From positions 70,254,501 to 70,318,500 of the forward strand of contig CM060910.1 in NCBI GenBank assembly GCA_030737875.1: a stretch of 64,000 nucleotides of DNA, read 5' to 3'. Made by a program: the position numbers and the translations under genes. The notes beneath the pieces were generated by a model. The model searched no databases and had not been told where the DNA came from. It saw only the letters and a list, made by a program, of their open reading frames with translations. The stretch comes from Allium sativum. Lineage: Eukaryota; Streptophyta; Magnoliopsida; Asparagales; Amaryllidaceae. Of the stretch, positions 26,299-38,936 are shown piece by piece (position 1 is the first letter of the stretch; every line of letters begins with the position of its first letter).

Positions 26299-27657
26299 TG
26301 TAATGACCCGGTATTTACACGGATCACTGACACAAATTTGATTGATCGTGAGTATGTATTTTCAAATACGATTTAAAATTTAGACTTTGAAATTACAGAA
26401 CTTGTTAACATATGTATAATAGCATTTATATGTGCATATATTACAGCATTTATCAAAACTCATTTTGATACATTCAGGTATGATAGCATGAAATTAATAG
26501 TGTTTGTTTAATTTTATTTTACACATGTATATGTGATAGCATGTATTTGATAACACTTATTTAAAATTCATTTTTTTTATGTATAATAAACAACACTTAT
26601 GCACAGCTAATTTTAAAAGTGCCATTCTTTTGCAAATATTTTGTTCATGTTTTCAAAAGCTTTAAAACCTTAGTATTGGCAAACCCTTTGTTTTTAAAAC
26701 TTAAAACCCCTTGCTTAAGACATGTTAATCACTCTCTTTATGTTCTCAAACAATGCAAGTAAAATATTTGAATTTTCGTATGCATTTAAAAACATGTGTG
26801 GTCTAATCCTCCTTCATGATCATGATCTCATCACCATAGACATGATAGCAAATAAAATCTCATGTGCATATGCATTGAAACAAGAACATGTATTGTCAAG
26901 TCTTCTTGCAAACTCATGAGCTCATTTAACCTATAGATCTTGCTATCAACTAGGATCCTTAAGGCAAAGATTTTGCACATGATAAAATCATTCTAGAATG
27001 AAAACATTTTCAGTTTTTAAATCTTTTATTTCCTTTCACTTGATTTCTGAAAATACCTCTCTTGTTTATTTTTCAAGACCTTGGCCAATTTGTCAAATAT
27101 AAATATGCATCAAAAGATTTATAAAATCACACCTAGGCATCATCATCTTGTCTACACAAGTTGATTTTCAATCATAGATATTGTTAAGTATTTTCTTATG
27201 TGTTTTCACCTCATAACATAGATTTCTATGGTACAACATTTTCATATTTCACTCATCCTTGCAAGGCAAGTTTATTTTTTAAATAATTTTTTGTTAAATC
27301 AAATAAGACATGTGAGAAATATGGTTTGAAAGGGCTATATTTTCTGAGCATGAATGGTACTAAGATGATCTCAACATTTTGTAACAACCAAGGGAAAAGA
27401 TTGGTAGAAAGGTGGTTGCACATAGAACACTTAATGTGATGTTCTTTCAAAGCCAATGAGAAGTATTTAGTACATTGCTTAGGGGTTTTAGGAGGTGGTA
27501 TCTAGGCTGTGTATGCCATGTGAATATAGGGAAGTTGGCAAAGATTTTGAGAGAGAAAATGGTTGTTTATTTGATCTTTCATTTGTCAAGGAAAAAGCTG
27601 ATTTGCTGTTTTCAAATCAAGCATTCAATGCACCATTATTTTACCATTTTCTCACCA

Positions 27658-27770
27658 CTATATAAGGACCTAAACATGCACCACTTTCACTCACACAAAC
27701 ACACAGCAAGCTCAAAGAGTTTTGCAAAGAAAAGCAAGGGTTTTCTAAGCATCAAAAAGGTGAGTAAACC
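27658..27770 (+). promoter_or_regulatory. LTR-B promoter: TATA box, leader and splice donor
   Basis: CTATATAAGG at 27658-27667 is a strong plant TATA box. About 30 bases on comes a CACTCACACAAACAC start-like region, then a leader with AAAG words, then AAAAAGGTGAGT near 27755-27766, a near-consensus 5' splice site. This order fits transcription start and a spliced leader in the LTR. Confidence 0.55.
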
Positions 27771-28289
27771 TGCAGTTTTAAATTCTATTTTAAAACCTGC
27801 AGTTTTCTGTTTTGAACCATGATTTAGTTTGGCTTCTTTTGTGCTTCTGGTTGAAGTAACATGTCTTGTATGTTTGCATGTTGACATGTAGTAAGGATCA
27901 CTTGATTTGCTACTAAAACCCTTAAGCATCATAATGTGAAATGTATATTTCCTGTTGATGTTCCTAACATGTTAAGTTTGTGAAAAACTTGATCAAATCT
28001 GATAGATCAATGGATCTAGGCTAAGGAATCAAAACTGATAGGTTCTACCATGTTTTGAACATCCATCTAGTCAATTCAGGTATTCGAATTTAAGTGTACT
28101 CGGCCAAAAACTCTTATGTCATGTTAAAACAGAAACAACTGGAAACAGCAGTAGCTCTCTGTTTCAAGTTTTCAAAATGGATTTTCAAACTGAATAAAAA
28201 CAAGTTTTGATTGTATAATCATAACAGGGGAACTTAACGATGATTTTTAAAACGAAAATCTAGATTTTTAAGCATGTGAATTAAGAGAA

Positions 28290-28850
28290 ATAAGGAGGTG
28301 GCCAAAAAATTAGATTTGGGTGAATTTGTGGCAAAGCACTTGATTAGGGATGATGGCGCTCGACCTGAAGGGGTAGAAGGAGGCGTGGATCATAGGAAAA
28401 ATACAAGTTTAATTTTTAATTGTTTTAATTTTGAGAAATCAAAGGAAATAGGGTTTTATTGGGTTTATGGGTTCGGTTGGAAAACGTGGTGGCTGCTCTT
28501 CGCCTGGGGGGTTAGGGACGTGCGGTCAGGAGGGAGTAGGGGCGTCATGGTCTGGTGATGGCGTGGCAGCGAGGTGGTGGCGACCGGTGGTCGAGGGAAG
28601 AAGGGGCGAGGTGTTTCTTTGATGATGTCTTCGTTCTGGAAGAAGGAAGTGCACGGCAAAATCAGGGTTCAGGCCAAGGGAGGTCGTTTGGAGGTGGTGG
28701 CGTGCTCAGGTGGTGGCGAGCGACGTGTGGCGACGGCCTTTGGTGGTAGGTGGCATCTTTGGTGGCTGTGCACATGCACAGCCATGGCACGAGAATGGAG
28801 AAGAAGAAGCACGAGTGGCCACACTGAAAATGAGTGATCGGGCAGTGTTT
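28290..28850 (+). other. GC-rich segment of LTR-B
   Basis: This segment is much richer in G (GGTGGTGGCGA words) than the surrounding AT-rich LTR. Several overlapping frames exist on both strands without any domain I recognise. It may be a leader region like the C-rich one of LTR-C, or captured host sequence. No function is assigned. Confidence 0.35.
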
Positions 28851-28857
28851 TCCGCAT

Positions 28858-29113
28858 GTGGTACTTTGGTTTGAGCAAACCTGGTACTTTGCCAAAACAA
28901 AAATGTGGTAATACCAAGGAAAGTGGTACTTTAGGATTTCACGGGGACTAGGGGTGATCGGGCGGCAAATTCATGAGAACCAGGGGCCTGGTACTTTGGC
29001 CAGAAATCAACCAAGTGGTATTTTCCCTAAATCATGAGAACTGGCCGAGATTTCACGTGTGCGCACTAGGATTTTGAAAATTGGTACTTTGCAATATTGG
29101 TACTTTGTTGTTT
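28858..29113 (+). repeat. TGGTACTTT motif cluster
   Basis: GGTACTTTG/A occurs at least six times in about 250 bases, with a related TGGTATTTTCC. Spacing is irregular (about 12 to 90 bases), so this is a dispersed motif cluster rather than a tandem array. Confidence 0.55.
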
Positions 29114-31169
29114 TAGTTTGAAAGCAATAGTTTTTGGACATGTTTTAAATTTAAATTAATTTTAAATTTAATATTGGATTAAATAAAATAGAGAAAATAA
29201 ATATTTAAATAAAAATAATATTTTTATTTAATTAAATGGGAAAAGTGAATCAAGATATTTTTATCAGAAGATGAAATTTAATATACAGAACCTGTGTATT
29301 TTATTAAAATTATAAATTTAGTTTATAATTAAATTAGAATTTATTTTCAAATAAATATTTAGTTTTTGAACATACAAGGGACAAGAAACGAATATAACAC
29401 ATATGATAGAATTGACCGTTTAAACTGAAATTTCAAAGTACAAGGAACCGGTCAAGTACAGTCCAGTATTTGATGAGAAAAAAACTGCAAAGTATATTTT
29501 TAACCATTTTAGATGGATAAATAAAGAGGATAAACTTTATGAATATAAAAAGAAGAAAGAGTAAATCGAGTATAAGAGATCAAAAAGGGAGATTTGACGA
29601 AACGATACAGAGTGTAACTGCTGAAAATAGACTACAGATCATAAATTTTACTCATTTATGAATCATTAAATTAAAGGGTGATTATGAGTAATAAATTTCT
29701 GAAAGAATAATGTAAGTATTCATTTTCAAAAGTGACGGGCAAGATGGAAAGAAAAACCCGTGCAGCGCGCACACTAAAATTTGTCTAATTCTAAGATATG
29801 ATCAAAATGCCGGATATAAGCAAGATGATCGTATACTATTTGATTTAACTATATATGTAATTGATTTTAATCATGTTAGATTAATAATTTAGAAGAAAAA
29901 TTTTCGAAATCATTTCAAGGAGGCCGGATAAATTTTCCACTTTGATTTGATTATACGCCGCGCGTCAGAGATTTTCAAATTGAAGACGATGATTGTAAAT
30001 AATATCTTTGGTCTTTTCAGTCCCAGAACAAACCAGAATGGACGAGTGTCTGACAACGTATATCAGTCAGATTCTTAACATCGAATTTACGTAAGTATAT
30101 TACGTTGGTGGTAGAGAAATTCGTTTCTCTTAGCTTTATTGCCCGTGATATATTTGGGAAATCGAATGAGTATTTCTGACGGGTAGGACGATTTGGCATT
30201 CAAAGGAAATGAACCAGTGATGATGAAACGTAAGTCTAGCCTCAAGACTCACACCCAGGAAATGACAAAAATTGGGCAGGCAGCATGGCAATGTGGGTCG
30301 CTCCCATTAGGGTGTAGCATCACCTATCTAGAGAAATTCCTTTTGTTTCTTAATCTATCGATTCTGCCCATTCGGGGTTGGTTTCCGTACACAACCATCG
30401 GTGATATACACTCGATACACTGAAGAGAAATGAGTGGTCGGTCATGTGAGGGACGGGTTGCAAGATGTTCTTGTTGAACCCAGGTGTATTTGCCTCTAGA
30501 GATACATCGTCGGAAGGTGGTCCCATACCTTGTCATAGTGGGAAATCCAATTTCCATAAGTGCTAAGCAGTTTTTATTTGTATACTATATAGGAGAATGT
30601 GAGATGCAAGCATTCTTCTATATTCTAATTTATTTGTGAAAACACCTAGATACTATGATAATATCTGATTTCAAGTATACAAAGTGTTTTGATCTCATAA
30701 GGTGAAAACCCATTCCATACTTACGGCGTGGTCTTATGAGATATTTTTATTTGTTTTAAAACTGTTTACTCATACCAGTCCCCTGACTGACCCGGAGTTT
30801 ATTTTTCTGTGTTTCCCTTAAACTCTTGGGTATTCATAACGCTTGTTATGAATAGACAAGTGAATCAGGATTTGGATAAACTTGTGAAGCTGGAATGAAG
30901 ATTTTGTTATGTGCTGGTCCATCTATCTACTGTATAATTAAGTCTGTCAGTTGATCATCTATGATATGTACTGATGTACTATAAATGGGTTGTATCACTA
31001 GTTCAGTATGTTCTGATGTAATATATTCCGCTGTGTATTATTATAAAGTATTATCTTTTTGTGAAAATTCCGCTGTGAGATTATGATGTTTCTGTGATTT
31101 ATCTTCTATCTATTCTCATTTCTTATTAATGGCACGACCTCCGATGTGTTCGAAAGTTGGGTTGTTACA

Positions 31170-32612
31170 GAAGCCTTGATTGAAGCACATGTATTGAAGG
31201 TTCCATAAGACAATGAAGGATTGATAGTATACACTGATGCAAGTGGAAGTGGGCTAGGAGCTATTATAATGCAAGGCAAATAGGTGATAGCATATGCCTC
31301 TAGACAGTTGAAAGTAAATGAAATGAGGTATGCTACACATGATTTAGAACTAGTTGCATTAGTGTATGCTCTAAAATTATGGAGACATTATTTATTAGGA
31401 GCAAATTTTGAATTATATACTGATCACAAGTCAGTAAAATATTTGTTTTCTCAAAAGGATTTAAATATGAGACAGCATAGATGGGTAGAATTCTTGGCAG
31501 CATATGATCTTGATATATTATATACACCTGGAAAAGCTAACAAAGTGGCTGATGCATTAAGTAGACAACATGCCAAAGTTGCAGCTTTGATGATGGATGA
31601 GTTCAAGACATTGTCATTACTCTCTGAAATGGATGTAATTAATACTGAAGAGATGATGATGGATGTAGCAAGTGAAATAGGGAGTCAAGGAAAATTAAGC
31701 ATCATTATACTCCAATCTGATTTGGTAAAAAGAATAGGAGATTTGCAGGATCAAGATCCCTTTTTAAGAGAAAAGAAAATGCTTCTAAAACAAGGGAAGG
31801 AGATAGAAGGTTTTCATGTAGATGACCAAGGGTATTTGAGAAATAAAAAGAGGTTATGTGTCCCTTTAGATGCAGAATTGAAGAAAGAGATATTACACAT
31901 GTATCATAGAAGCAAATATACAATTCACCTAGGGGGAACAAAGATGTATAACAATTTAAAAAGAAATTTTTGGTGGAAAGGCATGAAAGGGGATGTGGGA
32001 AAACATGTGGCTGAATGTATTGTTTGCCAACAGGTAAAAGCTGAATATCAAAAACCATCTGGAATGTTACAGCCCTTGAGTGTCCCTGAATGGAAATGGG
32101 AAGAAATTTCTATGGACTTTGTGGATCGATTACCAAAGTCCAAAAGAGGTAATGATAGTGTTTGGGTAGTTGTTGATAGGTTAACAAAAGTAGCTCACTT
32201 TATACCCATAAAGTCAGAAAGAAGTGCCCCAAAATTAGCTCAATTGTTCATGAAAGAAATAGTGAGACTGCATGGCATTCCTAAATCTACTGTGAGTGAT
32301 AGAGACACATTGTTTACTTCAAAATTCTGGAGTAGCTTTCAAGAGGCCATGGGTACAGAATTGTGCATGAGCACAGCATACCACCCCCAATCTGATGGAC
32401 AAACTGAAATAGTAAATAAAATACTGGAGGATATGTTGAGGGCCTGTATATTATACTGGGGAGGTAGTTGGGAGGATCATATCCATTTGGCAGAATTTGC
32501 TTATAATAATAGCCATCAAAGGACAATAGGGATGGCACCCTTTGAAGCTCTATATGGAAGATCTTTTTTATCACCTGCCAACTGGATAGAGCTGGAGACA
32601 AAGTGGTGTTAG
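31170..32612 (+). pseudogene. pol: Tekay RNase H and integrase, continued after LTR-B
   Basis: Removing LTR-B and one GAAGC puts this piece in the same frame as the reverse transcriptase. It holds stops TAA 31206-31208 and TAG 31281-31283. RNase H is clear: YTDASGSGLGA, the [11 protein letters not shown] glutamate, YTDHKS and the VADALSR end. Integrase follows with an HHCC zinc-binding domain (first His in MYHRSK, Cys pair in CIVCQQVK). The catalytic core has its DDE triad near 32116 (SMDFVDRLP), 32294 (VSDRDTLF) and 32404 (GQTEIVN). The core ends in [12 protein letters not shown], then a frameshift leads to TAG 32610-32612. Apart from the stops the domains look complete. Confidence 0.93.
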
Positions 32613-33168
32613 GCCCTGAATATGTGAAAAAACTTCTGAGAAAATTTCCTTAATTAGAAAAAGGATGGTTGCTGCACAGAGCAGGCAAAAAGTTTATGCT
32701 GATCAAAAGAGGAAACAGGTGGAGTATATGGTGGGTGATTATGTGTTTCTAAAGGTGTCTCCAATGAAAAGAATTTTTAGATTCGGAAAACAGGGCAAAT
32801 TAACCCCTAGGTATATAGGGCCATACAAAGTATTGAAGAGAGTGGGAGCAGTGGCATATAAATTGGAGTTGCCTGAGGAAATGGGAGCAATACATGATGT
32901 GTTTCATGTATCTCAATTAAGAAGGTGGGTGCATAATGAAAAAGATATATTGAAGGCACCTACTAAACTGAAAATTAATCCTAATTTGGTGTATGAGAGA
33001 GAACCGGTAGGAATTGTAAGCAAAGAAGAAAAGAAATTAAGAAATAAAATAATAAAGCTAGAGAAAGTTCAATGGAGTCTTGATGCTAATGATTGTACCT
33101 GGGAGATAGAGGAGGAGATCAAGACTAAATATCCTAAAGTGTTTGCTAAATGGGAAAAAGGTAATTAA
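32613..33168 (+). pseudogene. pol: Tekay integrase C-terminus with GPY/F module and chromodomain-like tail
   Basis: The frame shifts twice between about 32590 and 32640, once in an A run. It then stays open to TAA at 33166. The part from about 32645 has AAQSRQKVYAD, the GPY/F-like GKLTPRYIGPYKVL, the VFHVSQLRR block, and a C-terminal VQW plus TWEIEEEI segment typical of the chromodomain in Tekay-type chromoviruses. Such tails direct insertion to chromatin. I read the ATG at 32665 as internal, not a true start. Confidence 0.88.
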
Positions 33169-33284
33169 TTATTTAATTATTTCTATGTATGTTAATAGAT
33201 GTAGTAAAAATATGAAGGAGAAACTTTAAAGGTTAAAGAGATTTGAGAATAATAAAACATGCTTAATTGTGGGACACAATTCCT

Positions 33285-33299
33285 AAAAGGAAGGGAAAC
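33285..33299 (+). promoter_or_regulatory. Tekay polypurine tract
   Basis: AAAAGGAAGGGAAAC immediately precedes the 3' LTR. The 3' LTR first base is A where the 5' LTR has T, so the usual TG start is mutated in this copy. Confidence 0.8.
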
Positions 33300-36253
33300 A
33301 GTAGTAACCCTAGAACATCACCCTAAAAATAATATTAGGCAATGATGATTTTTATATGTGAATGAGCATGAAGCACATATAAGAATGAGTATATACATGT
33401 GCAAGCGGTGCAGGGCACACAAAGAGTAACATGTACACATGAATTATAAAATAGGAAAACTAGTTGCTTATAATTGCCATTTGAATTGCTTATTGAGTTT
33501 AATAAATTTGTGAAACCTGCAAATGTATGAATGGCCTTTTATGCTTTAATTATACATATAGAACAACAGCCAAATAAATCTTCACATACCTAATTATGGA
33601 AATGGATAAGACACACCCTTGAAAGGCATGACAAAAATAAATCATGCAGGAAGCATGACAAAAGGGGTAAGGGTAGGAATTGAAATTAATTGATTTAACC
33701 AAAAAGTAAAAGGTATGGAGCCGTAGGGTATGGTTTATTTCTAGGGGAATAAAAAGTAAAATGGGTATAACATTGGGTGCTTTATTATGAGCAGCCTGTA
33801 AATTTCCATAAGTGGGCAAAAATGACATTTAAATAGTGTAGAAACCCTAGTTTATCTGCTATAAAATCCCTAGGCTTGGTAGCTACCCTACCTTGCTGAA
33901 TAAAAGAAAACTCTAAGAAAATAGTAGCAGCAAGGATCTAGGAGCTCGAGCCATCATAAAGTATTTAAAAAGGAAACATTTTTGTGAGTATACACTATTT
34001 TTATGGCATTAAGTCCTTCAAGGCAGCCTTTCTATTTTTATGAAAATGCATAGTATTATTTAAGAAAGGATTTTTGCATGGTTTTATGTTACTGTTGAAA
34101 TACAAATAACTATTTATATGAAAGTGATACAAAACAGATTGTTGAGAGGTAGGATTTGATGGGGGTGTAAGGCAGTATGGACAAGGTGGTCTCATGCTTA
34201 TGTCTGCACCTATATTCAAAATAAAGAAGGGCAGAGTGTTGAGACTATTGCTTATCTTCTTTATTGATTTTCTCTGGTAACTTATTTGCATAAAAAAAGA
34301 GTTATCCGGAGATTATAAGGTCTGAAGGTACCCAAAACCTTTAATCGTATGCTCTCAACAATATATGGTCAAGAAATAGATTTTATAGAAAGAAGTTATG
34401 ACCTCTGTAAATTTATTTGAGTGATTATATGATGATTGTATGAGTGATGTGTGAAGTCCTAATTATATTGGGCATGGATGATTTATACTGTATTTATGAG
34501 ATGCTTATTGTTGAAAGATTTTTGTTACATATATATCTTGAAAGTATATTAATCTGTGGGTGACCCTGGGTAGAAAAAGGGGGTAACATGTTAAAAAGGA
34601 GACAACAGATTAATAATAAAATGATTCAATAAATTAATGGAGCTGGTGTGGTTAGTATGATCACAAGTTACACAGATCTGTCTGGTTTGCAAGTGGGTAA
34701 ATCCAGGCATACACATGGCATGTTTATGCCCTGAGGCCTTTGTGTGAAGGGTTAACAGGTAGGAGGTCCCTCACAGTGTGTACATTAGTGTTCAGTGTAA
34801 GGGAAAAGCTCAAGACAAGAAAAACATAAAAATCTGGTTTAAAAAATGGTGATTGGGGGTAGAGGGAATACTGTTTGATGATGTTAAAAAAATGTTTTAA
34901 CATATAAACAGAGGTAACTGCCTATGTTTTTATACAGGGATTGAATGAACACTACTTATGAATAGTTAAGTTGCATGTATGTGTGATTTATAAGAAAGGG
35001 ATTTCATAAGAGAAATGATATCAATTTTGGAATAATAATGGGTAAAAGCATATTGAGATTTATGTATATACAGACATTAGTTTTCATATGTATTTACTTA
35101 CTAAATATAGTATCAGATTCACATGATTATAAGTATCAGTTTATATAAAAATAGTTATATTCATACCAAACATTATGTTTGACCTTGTTTGCTTATTTGC
35201 AAATGGGGGTGTCCCAATTCAATGGGGCAGTCTCTGTTGCGTCTGCAGGTAATGTGGAGGGTAATTAGAGGAAGTTAGAAAGAATTCTGGACTCCTGAAG
35301 TGCTTTGCTAATTTTACCTATGAAGTTTGATTTAAGAAAGAACTAAGTTAGAAGCAATATTTAGTTTAAGTGTTTGCATCTTTTATTAATGTATTTGCTG
35401 CTTGTAATAGCTGAACTTAAGTAGCTATCAGGTTAAATCTGTGTGGAAGTGAACTATTTGGGTTATATTAGCTTAGTTGAATTTGTTATAACTGAATGTG
35501 AATAAATATATGTAGCAAGCATATAGATGTTATTCTTGAATTTGTATAATATGGCAAGGCATGAACCAGAATTGCTAAGAGTACTTGTTTAAAGAGAGGC
35601 CAAAGCAAAAAGCCATAGTGCACCATGTATTGTTGCTGATACATGTATTGAATAATTTCATGTATGAGTGAAATCATGGAAATGCACAAGGTAATATGGT
35701 TGTGTGTTTGCTTCCTTTAAATGGTCTAGCACCCAGCACATAAACAATAAAAGGTCATGCTTTGAAATATTAATGATGTTAAGTGAAAACATCTTGTTTA
35801 GAAACAAGAGATGGTAGGCATACACAAAGAACTCACACTAGTTATTGGGTAAAACCCAAAACCTGTACATACATAAGTTAAAGGTAGAAACACATTCATT
35901 GGACATGTATGACAACCAGTTTAACTTGAGCATGTATGCACATCAAATTATATATATCTGGTTACCTTGACTATACAACCAAAATGTGCCTGTGTATGTA
36001 TATCATTTAACTGATTATTAGAATTTTCTTTACTGATTATAAGTGAATGAATGTCTTACTTGTTTGCTTGAATGTCCCGTCCATTTTGTTAGCTGTATTA
36101 ATATAAAAGAGACACATGTGGTATTTATTCTCCTTTATGTTGAACATCTAAATCTCTGATATCTTTAATAAGGAATTTTATTTTGAAAAAAAAAATACCT
36201 TAAACATACACTGATATGTATATATCAGTAATTGATGGATCCTGGAATGGATA

Positions 36254-36295
<42 letters not shown>

Positions 36296-36381
36296 GAAAT
36301 CCCCAAATAAAGAAACCCTAGCCAGAGATGAACCCTAGGATCTATTTGATTTTATATGAAATTGATAGAGGGGTTCTCTCA
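33300..36381 (+). repeat. Tekay 3' LTR
   Basis: Collinear with 20743-23791, with a TATA box at 33859-33867 and the same GGTTCTCTCA end followed by CCTCC. It is longer than the 5' LTR mainly because of an AT microsatellite near its end. An open frame starting at 36328 only bridges LTR end and LTR-C and is not a gene. Confidence 0.93.
36251..36291 (+). repeat. AT microsatellite unique to the Tekay 3' LTR
   Basis: About 40 bases of AT dinucleotides stand where the 5' LTR has a short A run (about 23694). Expansion happened after insertion. Confidence 0.85.
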
Positions 36382-36639
36382 CCTCCTTCCCCTTCTCTGA
36401 ACCTCCACAGCTTCAAATCGATCCCAATTCGCTGCTGGACCCCACTGCACCGCCAGCGCCGCCTCCTACACCCTTCCCCGACCTTCCAGCCCTCCGATGA
36501 ACCCCAAACACCCCCTTCGCTCGAAATCAGTAAGTGTTTATATATTTTTCTATTTATTTGATATATTTTTATGCTATTGTTTTAAATAAAATCAGTTTTT
36601 AATATATAATCGAATTTATGAAATCAGTTCTATTATATA

Positions 36640-37060
36640 TGTAATAGAAATAGAAAAGATCGGATTTTTAACATAGAAAAGATCGGATTTTTAACATAGA
36701 AAAGGTATGATTTTTAACTCGCATATGACATGGAATTATTTTTAGAAAGGAAAAAATATGATTTTTATCGTATGTTAATAATATTTTTAGTAATAACATA
36801 AAAAATTGATTTTTATAATGAAGTAGCGAATATAAAAATATGATTTTTATATATTTGAAGAAGCGGTATAAAAATATGATTTTTATATAGGTTGTAGCGA
36901 AATTAAAATTTTATTTTCATATATATGATAGCTAGATAAAAATGTGATTTATATATATATATATGAGCAATATAAAATGTGATTTTTAAAATATAAATAT
37001 CGTTGATTAAAAATATGATTTTTAATGTATAAACATCATATTAAAAATGTGAATTTTACT
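36640..37060 (+). repeat. Imperfect short repeats with core ATATGATTTTTAT
   Basis: The core occurs about ten times at spacings of roughly 25 to 50 bases, with variants CGGATTTTTAAC and ATGTGATTTTTA. It looks like local slippage-driven expansion. Confidence 0.55.
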
Positions 37061-38936
37061 ATGAACAGCATGGAAAAGTTTGCGTTGGAATTTCGGGCAA
37101 ATCCAATCGGTTCAGAAATTCAGAAATAGAACTGGAGGAGTGGATCCCAAAGGTGAAAACTTCTCACTTTAATTTATTTTCTAGTTAAATATATATATAC
37201 TAGGATGTAGACGGTGCTTAGTAGCATCCGACACCTTTGTTTGAAACCATGTTTGTTTGGTTGATTAGATTATTTGTTTGAATGTGGTTTGGGAAGTGAA
37301 ATGAATTGATTAGAATTTGGTTTGTATATGGCGCGAGCCATTATTAGGCGAGGGATAAGGCTTAGACCTTATTCCGGTTCCAGCATCGCGACATTATGCT
37401 GCCGAAATTTTCTAAAAATGTTAGAACAATAAAAATATCATTTTTTTTATATAAATAAACTGTATAAAATATTCATGTGTTGAAATAAATATTTTATCGT
37501 TAAAAATATAATTTTTAATGGGTATATGAATGATAATAAATATTCATTTACAAATCGGACGATTTGTTTATACACACACATTTGACTGATATTGATTGGG
37601 ACGATATATTTTGTACATCGCCCAACTTCACAAATAATAATCAGTGTTTGTTGTTTGAAAACCCCACACAGGTATTGGGATGATATTGGACATACACTAA
37701 TCCCAATATTTAGTTGTATGTCAATCGATGGGTCGACGGACTGTTGTAAGCGTTAATTATCTATATTTAACGCTTATGCAGTTGTGTAATGCACTCTGGA
37801 TGATGGTTGACTGTGTTTGATTATTGTTGTGTACAAGTGTGTATGAAATCCATATAAATAAAATTATATGGTAACTGACTGTGTCTGATTCCAATTCAGA
37901 AAGAACGAATATTTTAAAATGACGAATAATGAATAATTTAAAATAAATAATATTTTAAAATAATATTCGGTAATGGATCAAAATATGATTTTGATGTTCG
38001 ATTTGGGATTGACACGAAAATATTTAAATATATAAAGTCGTGTTGATTAAATTAACGCCATTTTGACGTGAATGATATTTATATCGATTTTATTCATTTT
38101 TATAATGAATATCGAAAAGGAAGAGATTTCAAAATCTAATGTTTTGAAAGTCTTATCATTTAAGATATGGAATATTCAGTTTTGGTTTAAAATTGAATAT
38201 GAAGTTGAAATTGTTTTTAAAATGAATTTAAAATGACTTATAAAATACGTTTTAAATGGAAATCGATGAAATATATATTATATATATTATATATACCCAA
38301 TGGCCTGAATAGAACGCGCCACGCCGCGACAGTTCGCGAATTCCGACCATTGACTTCGAATTGATAGTACGGGAGATCCGACCGTCGGATTTTCCTAAAA
38401 CTAGAATCGTTAGGCTCGTATCGAAAAGAGCTTTCCAACGAATACAAGAGATTTGAAATCTAACGGTTGGATTTGGAATTATGTCCAAATCAAATTTGGA
38501 CAAGGTCGTTGTAAGTGCAGTTCGATGACCGTTTATGGAAATCGACTGAAAGGGCCTTAATAAAATTATTAAAAATATTGATTTGGAAAGAATTAGGATG
38601 AAAAATTCCATATTTGAAAAGATAAAAATATATTTTTATCAAAATGAACTAGTTATGAGCTAGAATTATAATCCAATATTTTTAAACAAATAAATTGGAT
38701 TTGAAATGGTTTTAAAAATAACTATAATTTCCAATATATGAATTGGAATGGATTTGAATTAAATTATCTTCGGAATATTTCGATGTTGGATTTCGTGATT
38801 ATACAGATATTGTTAAGTAAATTTGAAAGATATATTTATAACGTTATTTCCAATATGATATTTGTTGGTTGCAGAATTTGATATTGAATATAAGCTGATA
38901 TATTTTCAATTCAGAGCCTTGTATTTAATATCAAAT

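Larger units (their letters stand above)
26299..31169 (+). mobile_element. LTR-B: solo LTR, 4,871 bp, in Tekay pol
   Basis: GAAGC occurs at 26294-26298 and 31170-31174 as an exact target duplication. The insert begins TGTAATGACCC and ends GTTGTTACA. It has no primer site, purine tract or second LTR, so it is a solo LTR left by recombination. Its last 1.15 kb (30018-31169) resembles the end of the LARD-A LTR in the same orientation. It has a promoter-like stretch (27658-27770), a GC-rich part (28290-28850) and a TGGTACTTT motif cluster (28858-29113). Short frames inside it have no recognisable domain. Confidence 0.93.
20743..36381 (+). mobile_element. Tekay-like Ty3/gypsy chromovirus, defective, with a solo LTR nested in pol
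   Basis: It has two LTRs of about 3.05 kb (20743-23791 and 33300-36381), a tRNA-Met primer site, gag, protease, reverse transcriptase, RNase H, integrase with a chromodomain-like tail, and a purine tract. CCTCC flanks both ends (20738-20742 and 36382-36386). Gene order and the C-terminal chromodomain-like segment place it in the chromovirus branch. It is dead: it has a changed protease residue, stops, several frameshifts and a 4.87-kb insertion. About nine differences in the first 560 aligned LTR bases suggest a fairly recent insertion. Confidence 0.95.

Noticed and set aside
28298..28917. Overlapping frames in the GC-rich part of LTR-B as captured genes
   Set aside because: Several frames on both strands are open only because stops are rare in GC-rich DNA; no domain is recognisable.
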